A stretch of 6,860 nucleotides of DNA from an uncultured Muribaculaceae bacterium (GTDB lineage Bacteria > Bacteroidota > Bacteroidia > Bacteroidales > Muribaculaceae): positions 26,115-32,974 of the forward strand of contig CAJTQH010000008.1 of the NCBI GenBank assembly GCA_910578305.1, written 5' to 3'. The position numbers and the translations under genes are program-made. Positions 6,497 to 6,860 of the stretch are shown piece after piece; the first letter of the stretch is position 1; the number at the start of each line of letters is the position of its first letter. The notes below the pieces were generated by a model. It was given only the letters and a program-made list of their open reading frames with translations, was not told the DNA's origin and made no database searches.

Positions 6497-6860
6497 ATGA
6501 AGCTATTACAAGATAAACTTTCGAAGTACACAGTGCCTCAGGAGGTGAAAGCCGCCGGCGTATACCCTTATTTCCGTGCAATATCCAGTGAGCAGGATCC
6601 GGAGGTGATCATAAATGGCAAAAAGGTGCTTATGTTCGGCTCCAACTGCTATACCGGTCTGGTCAACGATCCAAGAATTAAAGAAGCGGCAATAGAGGCT
6701 ACCCGCAAGTATGGTACGGGATGTGCTGGTTCACCATTCCTCAACGGCACACTCGACCTTCACAAGAAGCTTGAGGCTCGTCTTGCCGAATATATAGGCA
6801 AGGAAGACGTTATGATATATTCAACCGGGTTTGAGGTAAATCTCGGCGTAGTGTCGACAC
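6497..6860 (+). CDS. spt: Serine palmitoyltransferase (alpha-oxoamine synthase family), 3' partial
   Basis: The first 121 codons of a PLP-dependent fold-type I enzyme; the gene runs off the right edge. The family condenses an acyl-CoA with an amino acid with loss of CO2; Spt joins L-serine and a fatty acyl-CoA to 3-ketosphinganine, the committed step of sphingolipid synthesis in the cytosol. Visible family marks are VLMFGSNCYTGL (45-56), YGTGCAGSPFLNGTLDLH (74-91) and the segment IYSTGFEVNLGVVST (107-121) leading toward the PLP region. The N-terminus (MKLLQDKL, then AAGVYPYFR and an INGKKVLMFGSN stretch) resembles Bacteroides Spt from memory, more than Kbl or BioF. The catalytic lysine and PLP-binding aspartate lie beyond the window. 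Where relatives often read GSRFLNGT, this one has GSPFLNGT. Glycine C-acetyltransferase (Kbl) or 8-amino-7-oxononanoate synthase (BioF) are the alternatives. The ATG at 6497 follows an AT-rich stretch with no clear Shine-Dalgarno. Confidence 0.85.
   Translation, partial: MKLLQDKLSKYTVPQEVKAAGVYPYFRAISSEQDPEVIINGKKVLMFGSNCYTGLVNDPRIKEAAIEATRKYGTGCAGSPFLNGTLDLHKKLEARLAEYIGKEDVMIYSTGFEVNLGVVST

Noticed and set aside
1..6860. Mobile element, CRISPR array, tRNA or anti-phage system
   Set aside because: No transposase, integrase, repeat-spacer pattern, tRNA-like fold or defence domain appears in any frame; the genes are ordinary signalling, transport and envelope functions.

Overview
The window looks like chromosomal DNA of a gut-type Bacteroidales bacterium, possibly a Muribaculaceae-like lineage. 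Three things point that way: a lipoprotein form of the outer-membrane assembly factor TamA (TamL), the start of a Bacteroidetes-type serine palmitoyltransferase gene, and matches to the Bacteroidetes -7 promoter element TAnnTTTG ahead of three genes. The family-level placement is inference; no rRNA or other taxonomic marker is present. All genes look like vertically inherited housekeeping or envelope genes. I see no insertion sequence, phage gene, CRISPR array, tRNA or rRNA.

Layout, left to right. (1) 2-124, plus strand: the last 40 codons of a Fis-type helix-turn-helix domain, the tail of a sigma-54-dependent (NtrC-type) response regulator. (2) 121-1344, plus: a membrane-anchored, NtrB/NtrY-like sensor histidine kinase whose ATG overlaps the regulator's stop as ATGA, so the two form a translationally coupled two-component pair. 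(3) 1345-1450: a short convergent intergenic stretch with a perfect 12-bp hairpin, a probable bidirectional terminator. (4) 1451-3112, minus: a 553-residue AspT/YidE/YbjL-type transporter with two central RCK_C (TrkA_C) domains. (5) 3113-3275: a divergent promoter region with one TAnnTTTG match facing each way. (6) 3276-5615, plus: tamL, a lipoprotein with periplasmic POTRA-like repeats and a C-terminal beta-barrel. (7) 5656-6327, plus: a HAD-superfamily phosphatase of the phosphoglycolate-phosphatase type, 40 bp downstream of tamL and probably in its transcript. (8) 6328-6496: an intergenic region with a good -7 element, a 5' leader and an 11-codon upstream ORF. (9) 6497 to the window end, plus: the first 121 codons of spt, the first enzyme of sphingolipid synthesis.

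The right half has a cell-envelope theme: TamL acts in outer-membrane biogenesis and Spt makes the long-chain base of membrane sphingolipids. The left half is a signalling pair whose target cannot be read from this window. I found no convincing new system. The points most worth a second look are the almost leaderless start of tamL, the absence of tamB beside it, the histidine kinase with no extracytoplasmic sensor, and the short serine-containing ORF in the spt leader.
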